DNA of 64,000 bases from Caballeronia catudaia. GTDB lineage: Bacteria; Pseudomonadota; Gammaproteobacteria; Burkholderiales; Burkholderiaceae. Both the position numbers and the translations under genes were made by a program. Location: positions 16,117-80,116 of the forward strand of contig NZ_FCOF02000028.1 in assembly GCF_001544755.2 (NCBI RefSeq), given 5' to 3'. The notes under the pieces were generated by a model. That model had not been told where the DNA came from, ran no database searches, and saw only the letters and a program-made list of their open reading frames with translations. Every line of letters starts with the position of its first letter. Within the stretch, counting starts at the first letter, position 1. Shown piece after piece: positions 26,692 through 35,952 of the stretch.

Positions 26692-26821
26692 TAAGCCATT
26701 TTCTTTCCACGACGGCGCCGCGCAGCGGGCGCCGTGAATCGCCACCGCATGTTCCGCGCGTTCGTCCCTGTCCGTTTTGCATTGCGCGCATCGCGTCGCG
26801 CCGCGGCGTTTTAATCGCCCG

Positions 26822-28000
26822 ATGGACGCGCCGTCTCCCGCACTCGCCCCGCGCCGCATCGCGCATCTCGACATGGATGCGTTCTTCGCGTCCGTCGAAC
26901 TGCTGCGCTATCCCGAGTTGCGCGGCATGCCGGTCGTGGTCGGCGGCGGCCGCAGCGCCACGCCGGAAACGCTCCCCGATGGCACGCGCCGCTTCAAACG
27001 CTTGCGTGATTACGCGGGCCGCGGCGTCGTGACCACCTCCACCTACGAGGCGCGCAAATTCGGCGTGTTCTCCGCGATGGGCATGATGAAAGCCGCGCAG
27101 CTCGCGCCCGACGCAGTCCTTCTGCCAACCGATTTCGAGTCTTATCGCCATTACTCGCGGCTTTTCAAGGCGGCCGTCGCTGGCTTCACGACGCAAATCG
27201 AAAATCGCGGCATCGACGAGATTTATATCGATGTGAGCGATCTGGCCGGCACGTCCGCGGAGATCGGCCGAAGCATGAAGGACGCCGTGCGCGACGCGAC
27301 CGGGCTGACCTGCTCGATCTGCATCGCACCGAACAAGCTGCTCGCGAAGATCGGTTCCGAGCTCGACAAGCCCGACGGTCTCACCATCCTCACGATGAAC
27401 GACCTGCCGATACGCATCTGGCCGCTCGCCGCGCGCAAGGTCAACGGCATCGGACCGAAGGCGAGCGAGAAGCTCGCGGCGCTCGGCATCGTGACCGTGG
27501 GCGATATCGCCGCCGCCGATCCCGGTCTGCTCCAGACGCACTTCGGCCATACGTATGCGGCATGGCTCGCGCGTATCGCGCAGGGACAGGACGAGCGGCC
27601 CGTCGTCGTCAGCTCGACACCGAAGTCGATGAGCCGCGAGACGACCTTCGAGCGCGACTTTCATCCGAAGCACGATCGCGCGACGCTCTCGGCGGAATTC
27701 ACCGGACTGTGCACGCGCGTCGCCGAGGACTTGCAGCGCAAAGGCTATGTCGGGCGCACGGTGGGCATCAAGCTGCGTTTCGACGACTTCCGCACCGTGA
27801 CGCGCGATCTGACGATTCCCGTCGCGACGGCCGATCCGGCCGAGATTCGCCGCGCCGCGACCGAATGCCTGAAGCGCATCGTGCTCGATCGCAGGATCAG
27901 ATTGCTCGGCGTGCGAGTCAGCGCGCTGGCCGGGCGCGACGAGAGCGGGTTCATCGAACCGGTGCAGGTCGAATTGCCATTCGATATCGCGGGTGAATGA
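26822..28000 (+). CDS. dinB: DNA polymerase IV (Y-family, DinB)
   Basis: A translesion DNA polymerase of 393 residues. Catalytic carboxylates are D17 (HLDMDAFFASVE) and the D132-E133 pair in the GIDEIYIDVSD block, which replaces the common SIDE by GIDE. Helix-hairpin-helix residues near NGIGPKASEKLAALGI and the C-terminal little-finger domain follow. An insert of about 20 residues after GMPVVVGGG (PETLPDGTRRFKRLRDY) is longer than in E. coli DinB. The start ATG at 26822 gives the normal N-terminus; upstream residues are not conserved-looking. It is expressed from a LexA-controlled promoter. Confidence 0.92.
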   Translation: MDAPSPALAPRRIAHLDMDAFFASVELLRYPELRGMPVVVGGGRSATPETLPDGTRRFKRLRDYAGRGVVTTSTYEARKFGVFSAMGMMKAAQLAPDAVLLPTDFESYRHYSRLFKAAVAGFTTQIENRGIDEIYIDVSDLAGTSAEIGRSMKDAVRDATGLTCSICIAPNKLLAKIGSELDKPDGLTILTMNDLPIRIWPLAARKVNGIGPKASEKLAALGIVTVGDIAAADPGLLQTHFGHTYAAWLARIAQGQDERPVVVSSTPKSMSRETTFERDFHPKHDRATLSAEFTGLCTRVAEDLQRKGYVGRTVGIKLRFDDFRTVTRDLTIPVATADPAEIRRAATECLKRIVLDRRIRLLGVRVSALAGRDESGFIEPVQVELPFDIAGE

Positions 28001-28130
28001 AGCGGGCGAATGAAGCGCGCGCCTTATTTCGTGGGCGCATAAAGAAATCGCAGATGCTTCGTTGCAGCCCGAATCGCCGCGCGTTAGATTGATCGCTTCC
28101 CCGAAGTAATCGATTGCTATAAGTTCGAAC

Positions 28131-29036
28131 GTGACGATTCTGACCGCATCCCATTCCGAGCGCGCTACCGAAGACGCTGCCGATCAACCCATCGAAATCC
28201 GCAGGTTCGATGCGCCGCTCGGTGCAGAAGTTATCGGGCTCGATCTCTCGAAGCCGCTTTCGCAAGCCGATTTCACGCGCATTCATCGCGCGCATCTGGA
28301 TCATCACGTGCTCGTGTTTCGCGATCAGCACATCACGCCGGACCAGCAGGTCGCGTTCAGCAAGCGCTTCGGTCCGTTGCAGATTCACGTGCTGCAACAG
28401 TTCGGGCTCGCGGGGCATTCGGAAGTGCTGATCGTGTCGAATATCGTCGAGAACGGCAAGCCGATCGGCCTCGGCGATGCAGGCCATTTCTGGCATTCCG
28501 ATCTCTCGTACAAGGACAAGCCGAGTCTCGGATCGATGTTGCACGCGCAGGAATTACCCGCCATCGGCGGCGACACGCTGTTTGCGAATCAGCATCTCGC
28601 GTGGGACACGTTGCCCGCGCATCTGAAAGAGGCCGTTGAAGGGCGCGTCGCCGAGCATACGTATCTCGCCAAGTACGCGGAGCTGCAAAAGCGCAGCCCG
28701 TGGCGGCCGAATCTTTCGGCCGAGCAGATCGCGCAAGTGAAGCCGGTGACGCATCCGATCGTGCGCACGCATCCCGAAACGAAACGCCGCGCGCTCTTCG
28801 TGAGCGAGCATTTCACGACGCGCGTGATCGGCTTGCCCGAAGACGAAAGCCGCGCCTTGCTCGCGGAACTGTTCGCGCACAGCACGCAGCCTGCGTTCGT
28901 CTATCGCCATGAATGGCGTGAGCGCGATATGGTGTTCTGGGACAACCGCTCGGTCATGCATCTCGCGGCGGGCACGCCGGACGATCAGCGCCGCAAGCTG
29001 TATCGCACGACCATCGAAGGCGACGCGCCTTTCTAA
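28131..29036 (+). CDS. TauD/TfdA-family Fe(II)/2-oxoglutarate dioxygenase
   Basis: A 301-residue non-haem iron dioxygenase. The metal triad is visible: H122-S-D124 (HFWHSDLSY) and distal H277 (RSVMHLAAG). R292 in KLYRTTIEG is the 2-oxoglutarate-binding Arg. The start is a GTG at 28131; the ribosome site is weak. It lies 30 bp upstream of a sulfonate/nitrate-type ABC importer in the same direction, so it probably desulfonates or oxidises the imported compound (taurine or another sulfonate by analogy with tauABCD). The gene order here is dioxygenase first. Confidence 0.88.
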   Translation: MTILTASHSERATEDAADQPIEIRRFDAPLGAEVIGLDLSKPLSQADFTRIHRAHLDHHVLVFRDQHITPDQQVAFSKRFGPLQIHVLQQFGLAGHSEVLIVSNIVENGKPIGLGDAGHFWHSDLSYKDKPSLGSMLHAQELPAIGGDTLFANQHLAWDTLPAHLKEAVEGRVAEHTYLAKYAELQKRSPWRPNLSAEQIAQVKPVTHPIVRTHPETKRRALFVSEHFTTRVIGLPEDESRALLAELFAHSTQPAFVYRHEWRERDMVFWDNRSVMHLAAGTPDDQRRKLYRTTIEGDAPF

Positions 29037-29066
29037 AAATATTCCTTAATTTACGGGGTTTTTTCG

Positions 29067-30089
29067 ATGCATTCTCGAACAGGGAAGGGTGCCGCACGCG
29101 CGCTCGTCGCCGCGCTCGCGGTGTCGCTCGGCATCACGTCGGCAAGCGTTCATGCCGAAGGCACGCTGCGCATCGCCGAGCAATTCGGCGTCGTGTATTT
29201 GTTGCTGAACGTGGCGCGCGATCAGAAGTTCATCGAGCAGGAAGGCAAGAAGGAAGGGCTCGATATCAAGGTCGACTGGGCCAAGCTTTCGGGCGGTTCG
29301 AGCGTCAACGATGCGCTGCTTTCAGGCTCGGTCGATATCGCGGCGGCGGGCGTCGGTCCCTTGCTGACGATCTGGGATCGCACGCACGGACGGCAGAACG
29401 TGAAGGGCGTCGCGTCGCTCGGCAATTTTCCGTATTACCTCGTGTCGAACGATCCGCGCGTGAAGACCATCGCCGATTTCAGCGATAAGGATCGCATCGC
29501 GGTGCCCGCCGTCGGCGTCTCCGTGCAGTCGCGCATCCTGCAATACGCGGCGGCGAAGCAATGGGGCGACAAGCAATTCGATCGTCTCGACAAGCTCACG
29601 CAAGCGGTGCCGCATCCGGATGCGACAGCAGCGGTCATCGCGGGCGGCACGGAAATCAACGCGCATTTCGGCAATCCGCCGTTCCAGCAGCAGGAACTCG
29701 CGGGCAATCCGAAGGCGCATATCGTGCTCAATTCATACGAAGTGCTCGGCGGCCCCAGTTCCGCGACCGTGCTCTACGCCACCGAGAAATTCCGCAACGA
29801 GAACCCGAAGACGTATCGCGCGTTCGTCGCCGGTCTCGCCGATGCCGCGCGCTATATCACGCAACATCCCGAACAGGCCGCCGATATCTATTTGCGCGTG
29901 AACAACGCGAAGATAGATCGCGATCTGCTTATCAAAGTTATCAAGGACCCATCGGTGCAATTCAAGGTCGCGCCGCAGAACACGTTCGCGCTCGCGCAGT
30001 TCATGCATCGCGTGGGCGCGATCAGGAACGAGCCGAAGTCGTGGCAGGACTACTTCTTCAGCGATCCCGCGACGAAGGAAGGCAGTTGA
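29067..30089 (+). CDS. SsuA/TauA-type ABC substrate-binding protein
   Basis: A 340-residue periplasmic binding protein with a signal peptide (about residues 1-31, cut after SVHA). The fold belongs to the NMT1/TauA/SsuA group: LRIAEQFGVVYLL, SGGSSVNDALLSGSVDIA and the FGNPPF block in the middle. It would deliver sulfonate- or nitrate-like anions to the ABC importer encoded by the next two genes. The ligand is not predictable from sequence. Confidence 0.87.
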   Translation: MHSRTGKGAARALVAALAVSLGITSASVHAEGTLRIAEQFGVVYLLLNVARDQKFIEQEGKKEGLDIKVDWAKLSGGSSVNDALLSGSVDIAAAGVGPLLTIWDRTHGRQNVKGVASLGNFPYYLVSNDPRVKTIADFSDKDRIAVPAVGVSVQSRILQYAAAKQWGDKQFDRLDKLTQAVPHPDATAAVIAGGTEINAHFGNPPFQQQELAGNPKAHIVLNSYEVLGGPSSATVLYATEKFRNENPKTYRAFVAGLADAARYITQHPEQAADIYLRVNNAKIDRDLLIKVIKDPSVQFKVAPQNTFALAQFMHRVGAIRNEPKSWQDYFFSDPATKEGS

Positions 30090-30190
30090 TACGTGCTTAT
30101 CGACGATAACGGATTGAATATGCGCAATGATTGGTTCGGCTCGCGCGTTTGCGCCGTTATCGTGAGCGTTTGCAATCCAGCACATCGAAC

Positions 30191-31015
30191 ATGGCCGCCA
30201 ATCCTCAAGCGCTCTACTCAAGGGAAGCCGATGCCGACGCTTCCATCAGCGGCAGGCTGCTCACCGCAAAGAACGTCACGCTCGAATACCGCACGCCGGA
30301 GCGGCTCGTGCGCGCGACGCACGATGTCAGCTTCGATGTCTATGGCGCCGACCGCTTCGTGCTGCTCGGGCCTTCGGGCTGCGGAAAGTCCACTCTGCTG
30401 AAAGCTGTCGCCGGTTTCATCGAGCCAGTTGCGGGCAGCATCGAGATCGGCGGCGAACGTGTGCGCGGGCCGGGCGCGGACCGCATCGTCGTGTTCCAGG
30501 AGTTCGATCAACTGCCGCCGTGGAAGACCGTCGTGCAGAACGTGGCCTTTCCGCTGCGCGCGGCGCGCAAGCTCGGCCGTGCGGAAGCGCGCGAGCGCGC
30601 GCTGCATTATCTCGACAAGGTCGGCCTCGCCAAATTCGCCGATGCCTATCCGCACACGCTTTCCGGCGGCATGAAGCAACGCGTCGCCATAGCCCGCGCG
30701 CTCGCGATGCAGCCACGCGTGCTGCTGATGGACGAGCCCTTTGCCGCGCTCGATGCGCTCACGCGCCGCCGCATGCAGGAAGAGCTTTTGCGGCTATGGA
30801 GCGACGAGCGCTTCACGCTGTTGTTCGTCACGCATTCGATCGAGGAAGCGCTCATCGTCGGCAATCGCATTTTGCTGTTGACGCCGCATCCGGGACGCGT
30901 GCGCGCCGAATTGAACAGTCATCAATACACGCAGGAAAGCCTGGGTCGCGGCGAGTTTCAGCAAAGCGTCGCGCGCATTCATCGATTGCTGTTTGAAGAG
31001 GAGGCCGCGCTGTGA
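30191..31015 (+). CDS. ABC importer ATPase, SsuB/TauB type
   Basis: A 274-residue ATPase of the nitrate/sulfonate/taurine importer family. Walker A GPSGCGKST, Q-loop VFQEFDQL, signature SGGMKQR and Walker B LLMDEPFAALD are present. The frame opens at 30131, but the ATG at 30191 is the likely start because the upstream residues are Arg-rich and unlike the family. The stop overlaps the permease GTG start (GTGA, 31012-31015). Confidence 0.9.
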   Translation: MAANPQALYSREADADASISGRLLTAKNVTLEYRTPERLVRATHDVSFDVYGADRFVLLGPSGCGKSTLLKAVAGFIEPVAGSIEIGGERVRGPGADRIVVFQEFDQLPPWKTVVQNVAFPLRAARKLGRAEARERALHYLDKVGLAKFADAYPHTLSGGMKQRVAIARALAMQPRVLLMDEPFAALDALTRRRMQEELLRLWSDERFTLLFVTHSIEEALIVGNRILLLTPHPGRVRAELNSHQYTQESLGRGEFQQSVARIHRLLFEEEAAL

Positions 31016-31890
31016 GCACGCCGCATCTGATCGCGCCGCCCGTGCGGCCCGAATATGAAGTCACGCCCGCGGCGCCCGTTGGCATCGAACACGACGCGCC
31101 GCTGCCGCTTGCAAAGCGTCTTGCGGACCGCGCGTGGCTGCGCAAGACGATGATCGCGCTCGTGCTGATCGCGCTGTGGGAAATCGCCGCGCGCGCCGTC
31201 GACAACGATCTGCTGCTGCCGACTTTCAGCGCGACCTTCGTTGCGTTCGTGCAGGGCATCGCGTCGGGCGAACTCATCGAAAAGATCGGCATTTCGATGT
31301 CGGTGCTCTTGCGCGGCTATGCGCTCGGCGCGGCGCTCGCGTTCGCGCTGACATCGCTTGCGGTTTCGACGCGCATCGGACGCGACATTCTCTCGATGCT
31401 CACGGCGATGTTCAATCCGCTGCCGTCCATCGCGCTGTTGCCGCTCGCGTTGCTGTGGTTCGGTCTCGGCACGGGCAGTCTGCTCTTCGTGCTCGTGCAT
31501 TCGGTGTTGTGGCCGCTTGCGCTCAACACGTATGCGGGATTTCAGGCGGTGCCATCGACCTTGCGCATGACGGGCCGCAATTACGGGCTGAACGGCATGC
31601 GTCACGTCATGCTGATTCTCGTGCCCGCCGCGTTGCCTTCGATACTCGCGGGACTGCGCGTGGGCTGGGCGTTCGCGTGGCGCACGCTGATCGCGGCGGA
31701 ACTCGTGTTCGGCGCGAGTTCGGGCAAGGGTGGTCTCGGCTGGTACATCTTCCAGAACCGCAACGAGCTCTATACGGATCGCGTGTTCGCGGGGCTGGCC
31801 GCGGTGATCGTGATCGGGCTCGCGGTCGAGCATCTCGTGTTCGATACCGTCGAGCGCGTGACCGTGCGCCGCTGGGGCGTGCAGCAATGA
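31012..31890 (+). CDS. ABC importer permease, SsuC/TauC type
   Basis: A 292-residue inner-membrane permease with about six helices after an N-terminal cytoplasmic stretch. The BPD-type loop WRTLIAAELVFGASSG (EAA motif region) is present. It starts with GTG at 31012, overlapping the ATPase stop, which indicates translational coupling. It completes the importer with the preceding binding protein and ATPase. The LysR gene converges 11 bp downstream. Confidence 0.9.
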   Translation: MSTPHLIAPPVRPEYEVTPAAPVGIEHDAPLPLAKRLADRAWLRKTMIALVLIALWEIAARAVDNDLLLPTFSATFVAFVQGIASGELIEKIGISMSVLLRGYALGAALAFALTSLAVSTRIGRDILSMLTAMFNPLPSIALLPLALLWFGLGTGSLLFVLVHSVLWPLALNTYAGFQAVPSTLRMTGRNYGLNGMRHVMLILVPAALPSILAGLRVGWAFAWRTLIAAELVFGASSGKGGLGWYIFQNRNELYTDRVFAGLAAVIVIGLAVEHLVFDTVERVTVRRWGVQQ

Positions 31891-31900
31891 GTCCCGTCGA

Positions 31901-32794
31901 TCAGGCTTCGGCGCGAATGAAGTCGATGAACGCGCGCAACGGCCCCGGCACGTGCGCGCGGCTCGGATAATAAAGACGCGGTCCGGTGAAGCTCTGCCAC
32001 CACGGTTTGAGCACCGGCACGAGCGCGCCGCTGTCGATGGCTTCGCGCACGAACTCATCGAACGTATAGGCAAGGCCCAGGCCGGCGATGGCGCACGCGC
32101 GGCTCACCTCGATCGACGACGTGACGAGCGGCCCTTGCGGCACGATGCGGATCACGTCCTTGCCGCGCATGAATTCCCACACCGCCAGCACGCCGCTTTC
32201 GAAGCGATGGCCGATGCACGCGTGATTAACCAGATCGCGCGGATGCTTCGGCTCGCCGTGCGCGTCGAGATAGGCAGGCGCTGCTACTGCGACGAAGCGT
32301 TGCGTGCGCGGCCCGATGGGAACCGCGATCATGTCGCGTTCGATGCGTTCGTCGTAGCGGATGCCCGCATCGAAACCGGCCGCGAGCACGTCGATGAAGT
32401 TATCGCTCGCGCTCAGCTCCAGCGTGATGCCCGGATGCGCCGCGAGAAAGCGCGCGACGATGGACGGCAGTACTTCGCGGGAGACGATGGTCGGCACGTT
32501 CAGTCGCAGCGTGCCGGTCGGGCTGTCGCGAAAGCCGTTGACGGCATCGAGCGCGCCGGCGATTTCCGCGAACGCGGGCGCGAGGCGCTCGATCAGGCGC
32601 GCGCCCGCTTCGGTCGGCGTCACGCTGCGTGTCGTGCGATTCAGGAGCCGCACCCCCAGACGTGTTTCGAGCCTGCGTATCGCCTCGCTCAACGACGACG
32701 CCGACACGCCGCGCAACAGCGCCGCCTGCCTGAAGCCGCGCGAGCGCGCGACGGCCAGAAACGCGTGGAGATCCGACAGATCCGGTTCGCTCAT
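31901..32794 (-). CDS. LysR-family transcriptional regulator
   Basis: A 297-residue LysR regulator. The HTH region reads LHAFLAVARSRGFRQAALLRG and VSASSLSEAIRRLETRLGVRLL, then NRTTRSVTPTEAG. The C-terminal effector domain resembles the CrgA/AaeR-like group. The start at 32794 has GAGG upstream; the frame is open to 32824. It is divergent from the aldo/keto reductase gene with 118 bp between, so that gene is the likeliest target. It converges with the ABC permease. Confidence 0.9.
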   Translation of the reverse strand: MSEPDLSDLHAFLAVARSRGFRQAALLRGVSASSLSEAIRRLETRLGVRLLNRTTRSVTPTEAGARLIERLAPAFAEIAGALDAVNGFRDSPTGTLRLNVPTIVSREVLPSIVARFLAAHPGITLELSASDNFIDVLAAGFDAGIRYDERIERDMIAVPIGPRTQRFVAVAAPAYLDAHGEPKHPRDLVNHACIGHRFESGVLAVWEFMRGKDVIRIVPQGPLVTSSIEVSRACAIAGLGLAYTFDEFVREAIDSGALVPVLKPWWQSFTGPRLYYPSRAHVPGPLRAFIDFIRAEA

Positions 32795-32912
32795 TGTTCG
32801 CCTCGGCGCACAGCCCATTCGCATTGAGGCGGATTATCGCACGGGGTTTTTGCTCACATAATGCTCTCCATCGCCGGTATGCGCGGCGCAAGTCCTTCAG
32901 GAGAGAACCAAC

Positions 32913-33917
32913 ATGGAACAACGCAAGCTCGGCAAGACCGGACCGCAATCGGCCGCCATCGGGCTCGGATGCATGGGCATGTCGGGCATGTACGGGCCGT
33001 CGGATCGCGCGGAAAGCATTGCGACGATTCACGCCGCGCTCGAAGCGGGCGTCACGCTGCTCGATACCGGCGACTTCTACGGCATGGGCCACAACGAAAT
33101 GCTGATCGGCGAGGCCTTGCGAAGCGCGCCGCCGTCGCGCCGCGATGCGGCGATTCTCAGCGTGAAGTTCGGCGGCATGCGCGATCCGGCGGGCAATTTC
33201 ATCGCGTTCGATGGCCGGCCTGTCGCCGTGAAGAACGCTTTGGCGTACACGCTGCAGCGGCTCGGCGTCGATCACATCGACATCTATCGTCCCGCCCGGC
33301 TCGATGCGAACGTGCCGATCGAGGACACCGTCGGCGCGATCGCCGACATGATCGACGCGGGCTATGTGCGTCATGTCGGGCTGTCGGAAGTGGGTGCAGA
33401 GACGCTGCGCAAGGCCGCCGCCGTGCATCCCGTGTGCGACTTGCAGATCGAGTATTCGCTGATCTCGCGCGGCATCGAGGATGCGATCCTGCCGGCGTGC
33501 CGGGAGCTCGGCATCAGTATCACGGCGTATGGCGTGCTGTCGCGCGGCTTGATCAGCGGGCACTGGAGCCGCGACGCCGCGCAGTCGGGCGACTGGCGCG
33601 CGAACAGTCCGCGCTTTCAGCAAGGCAATGTCGAGCGCAATCTCGCGCTCGTCGATGCACTGCGCGAGATCGCCGATGCGAAGCGCGTCAGCGTCGCGCA
33701 GATCGCGATCGCGTGGGTGCTCGCGCAGGGCGCGGACATCGTGCCGGTCATCGGCGCGCGTCGTCGCGAGCGTTTGACGGAATCGCTCGGCGCGCTCGAC
33801 GTCACGCTCACGAACGACGAACTCGCCGCGATCGAAGCGGCGGTGCCGAAGGGCGCGGCGTCGGGCGATCGCTACGAAGCCGTGCAGATGGCGCACCTCG
33901 ACAGCGAGAAGCGCTGA
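32913..33917 (+). CDS. Aldo/keto reductase
   Basis: A 334-residue NADPH-dependent oxidoreductase of the AKR superfamily (YajO/AKR13-like). Motifs: GLGCMGMSGMYGPSD near the N-terminus and LLDTGDFYGMGHNEMLIGEAL, which holds the catalytic Asp and Tyr. The usual catalytic-site HRPD-like strand is IDIYRPARLD here, with IYRP in the place of H-R. VPVIGARRRERLTE is the cofactor-binding loop. AGGAGAG precedes the ATG. It is probably regulated by the divergent LysR. Substrate unknown. Confidence 0.88.
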   Translation: MEQRKLGKTGPQSAAIGLGCMGMSGMYGPSDRAESIATIHAALEAGVTLLDTGDFYGMGHNEMLIGEALRSAPPSRRDAAILSVKFGGMRDPAGNFIAFDGRPVAVKNALAYTLQRLGVDHIDIYRPARLDANVPIEDTVGAIADMIDAGYVRHVGLSEVGAETLRKAAAVHPVCDLQIEYSLISRGIEDAILPACRELGISITAYGVLSRGLISGHWSRDAAQSGDWRANSPRFQQGNVERNLALVDALREIADAKRVSVAQIAIAWVLAQGADIVPVIGARRRERLTESLGALDVTLTNDELAAIEAAVPKGAASGDRYEAVQMAHLDSEKR

Positions 33918-33941
33918 GCGTCGAGCATTAAGCGTTGAGCA

Positions 33942-34115
33942 TCAAGTGCCGATCTCGCGGGCGCGGTTCTTTCGCAGAAAGACCCACGCATTGAACGCGG
34001 CGCCCGCGAACATCAGCAGGAAGGGGAGGAGCAGCGTCATCGCCATGATGGTCGTGAACGAGCCGAATACGCATACGTAGAGATTGCGTTGCCAGTGAAC
34101 GGAGTCTTCGGACAT
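33942..34115 (-). pseudogene. Internally deleted MFS (MdtG-like) exporter remnant
   Basis: A 57-residue frame from an ATG at 34115. The first half, WQRNLYVCVFGSFTT and MAMTLLLPFL, matches from memory the conserved N-terminus of DHA1/MdtG-type exporters. The sequence then passes straight to GAAFNAWVFLRKNRAREIG, which looks like a last transmembrane helix and basic C-terminus. The roughly 350 intervening residues are missing without loss of frame. It could instead be a real small membrane protein; the resemblance to transporter ends favours a deletion remnant. Confidence 0.5.
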
Positions 34116-34242
34116 GAATGTGGGTCGTGGTCGATTCTGCGTGACTGTCGCAGATTTTCGGCCCGCGCGCTCGCACTTGATGCGGCACGCAATCTGCGAC
34201 ACGTGTACGATCGATTCCGATCCACCGATGGAGAGACGCCGA

Positions 34243-35046
34243 GTGAAAATCGCGACCTTCAACATCAACGGCATCCGTCCGCGGCTCGACGCCTTGTTGA
34301 AATGGCTCGAGCGCGAATCGCCCGATATCGTCTGCCTGCAGGAATTGAAAGCGACGGACGCGCAGTTTCCCGCCGCTGCGATCGCCAACGCGGGCTATGG
34401 CGCGTTATGGCACGGACAGCAATCCTGGAATGGCGTGGCGATTCTCGCGAAGGGCGCCGATCCGGTGCTCAGCCGCCGCGGGCTGCCCGGTTTCGAGGAC
34501 GATACGCATAGCCGTTATATCGAAGCGGCGGTGGGTGGCATGGTCATCGGTTGTCTGTATCTTCCGAACGGCAATCCGCAGCCCGGCCCGAAGTTCGATT
34601 ACAAGCTTGCCTGGTTCGAGCGCTTCAACGCGCATGCGAAGGCGTTGTTCGATAGCGGTCATCCCGTGGTGCTCGCGGGCGATTACAACGTCGTGCCCAC
34701 CGACGAGGACATCTACAACACGCGCTCATGGCTCAAGGATGCGCTGTTGCAGCCCGAGAGCCGCGCGGCCTACGCGGACCTGCTCGCGCAGGGCTGGACG
34801 GATGCGTTGCGCAAGATGTTTCCCGATGAGCGCATCTACACGTTCTGGGATTACTTTCGCAATCACTGGCAGACGAATTCGGGCTTGCGTATCGATCACA
34901 TTCTGCTCAGCAAGAATCTGGCGAAGAAGCTGGAGACTGCGGGCGTCGACAAATGGGTGCGCGGCGAGCCGCATGCGAGCGATCATGCGCCGACGTGGAT
35001 CACGCTCAAGTCCGGACGTGCGCGCAAGAAGACGGCGGACGCTTAG
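34243..35046 (+). CDS. xth: Exodeoxyribonuclease III
   Basis: A 267-residue exonuclease III/AP endonuclease of the base-excision repair pathway. It starts (V)KIATFNINGIRPR from a GTG at 34243, with GGAGA 8 bases upstream. The metal-binding E34 is in LQELKATD. Further motifs are YLPNGNP, GDYNVVPTDED and the C-terminal SDHAP with the catalytic Asp-His. A 5-residue-longer start at ATG 34228 is possible. It converges with the alpha/beta hydrolase gene, the stops overlapping by 4 bp (35043-35046). Confidence 0.92.
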   Translation: MKIATFNINGIRPRLDALLKWLERESPDIVCLQELKATDAQFPAAAIANAGYGALWHGQQSWNGVAILAKGADPVLSRRGLPGFEDDTHSRYIEAAVGGMVIGCLYLPNGNPQPGPKFDYKLAWFERFNAHAKALFDSGHPVVLAGDYNVVPTDEDIYNTRSWLKDALLQPESRAAYADLLAQGWTDALRKMFPDERIYTFWDYFRNHWQTNSGLRIDHILLSKNLAKKLETAGVDKWVRGEPHASDHAPTWITLKSGRARKKTADA

Positions 35047-35867
35047 GCTTGCATCGCGTGGCGTGTGGATTCGAGTGATGCGAGAAATTGCATGACGTGA
35101 TCGCGGCCGCCCATCGACCAGACGTCGAGATGATCGGCATCTTCGATGAGCGCGAGACGCTTGTCGCCGCGCGCGGCATCGAAGAGGCGCTGAAAGTGTT
35201 CGGGCGGGATCACGGCGTCTTTCGTTCCACCGTAGATCAGGATCCGTGAGTCGATGGATGCGATTTTAGAAAGACTCGCATAGCGGTCGCGCGCGAGAAG
35301 CCGTACGGGAAAGAGCCAGAAGCGCTTCGCCGCTACGTCGACGATGCTGGTGAATGGGCTTTCGAGTATCAGCGCGTCGATTTTCGCTTCGCGCGCGAGT
35401 TGGACGGCGACACCTGAGCCGAGTGAATAGCCGTGCAGCACGATGTGTTTCGAATGTGCCGACGCGTAGGCGTAGGCGGCGCGGGCATCGGCATAGAGGC
35501 CGGCTTCGTGAGGCTTGCCGGGGTTGCCGCCGTAGCCGCGGTATTCGGCGAGGAGGACGCCGTAGCCGGCTTCGATCATCTCGAGCGCGATGTGGCCGCG
35601 TTGGGTCAGATCTTCGCCGTTGCCGTGGAAGAGGATTATTGTGGGGGTCGTTTTGCCTGGCGGCGCCTTGTAGCGGACTGTCAGGGTCAGGTTGTCTTCG
35701 GTTTTTATGCTGATGGCTTCGGTTTGTTGCTCTAACTCGGCGTTCTTGAGGGCCGCTATCTGCTCCAGCGGGTAAACCAATCTTCCCTGTAGCCAATATA
35801 GACCCGCCAGGGCTATGGCGTAGGTCAGAGCTATGGCTGTCAGCAGGATCCAGAGGGCTTCGAGCAT
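35043..35867 (-). CDS. Membrane-anchored alpha/beta hydrolase
   Basis: A 274-residue serine hydrolase of the BEM46/ABHD-type group. An N-terminal membrane helix (about 5-25) is followed by YPLEQIAAL. The oxyanion region is ILFHGNGEDLTQRG; the nucleophile is the Ser of GYSLGSGVA; the acid lies near YGGTKDAVIPPEH and the catalytic His in EDADHLDVW. It probably faces the periplasm or cytoplasmic membrane surface. Substrate unknown. It overlaps the xth stop by 4 bp; a microsatellite and a palindromic repeat lie upstream. Confidence 0.85.
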   Translation of the reverse strand: MLEALWILLTAIALTYAIALAGLYWLQGRLVYPLEQIAALKNAELEQQTEAISIKTEDNLTLTVRYKAPPGKTTPTIILFHGNGEDLTQRGHIALEMIEAGYGVLLAEYRGYGGNPGKPHEAGLYADARAAYAYASAHSKHIVLHGYSLGSGVAVQLAREAKIDALILESPFTSIVDVAAKRFWLFPVRLLARDRYASLSKIASIDSRILIYGGTKDAVIPPEHFQRLFDAARGDKRLALIEDADHLDVWSMGGRDHVMQFLASLESTRHAMQA

Positions 35868-35916
35868 CGGTTTCTTTTTAGGCGAGTTTGGCGGTTCGTT
35901 ACATGGTAGTGGGTTT

Positions 35917-35952
35917 GTTTTTGTTTTTGTTTTTGTTTTCGTTTTCGTTTTC
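35917..35952. repeat. Hexanucleotide microsatellite
   Basis: Six tandem hexamers, three GTTTTT followed by three GTTTTC, lie immediately left of palindromic element copy B and 50 bp upstream of the alpha/beta hydrolase start. The tract is strikingly AT-rich for this genome. It is open in one frame as a Val-Phe repeat, which is taken as coincidental. Confidence 0.85.

Noticed and set aside
35917..35952. Tandem repeats considered as a CRISPR array
   Set aside because: Units are 6 bp with no spacers, and no cas genes are present.
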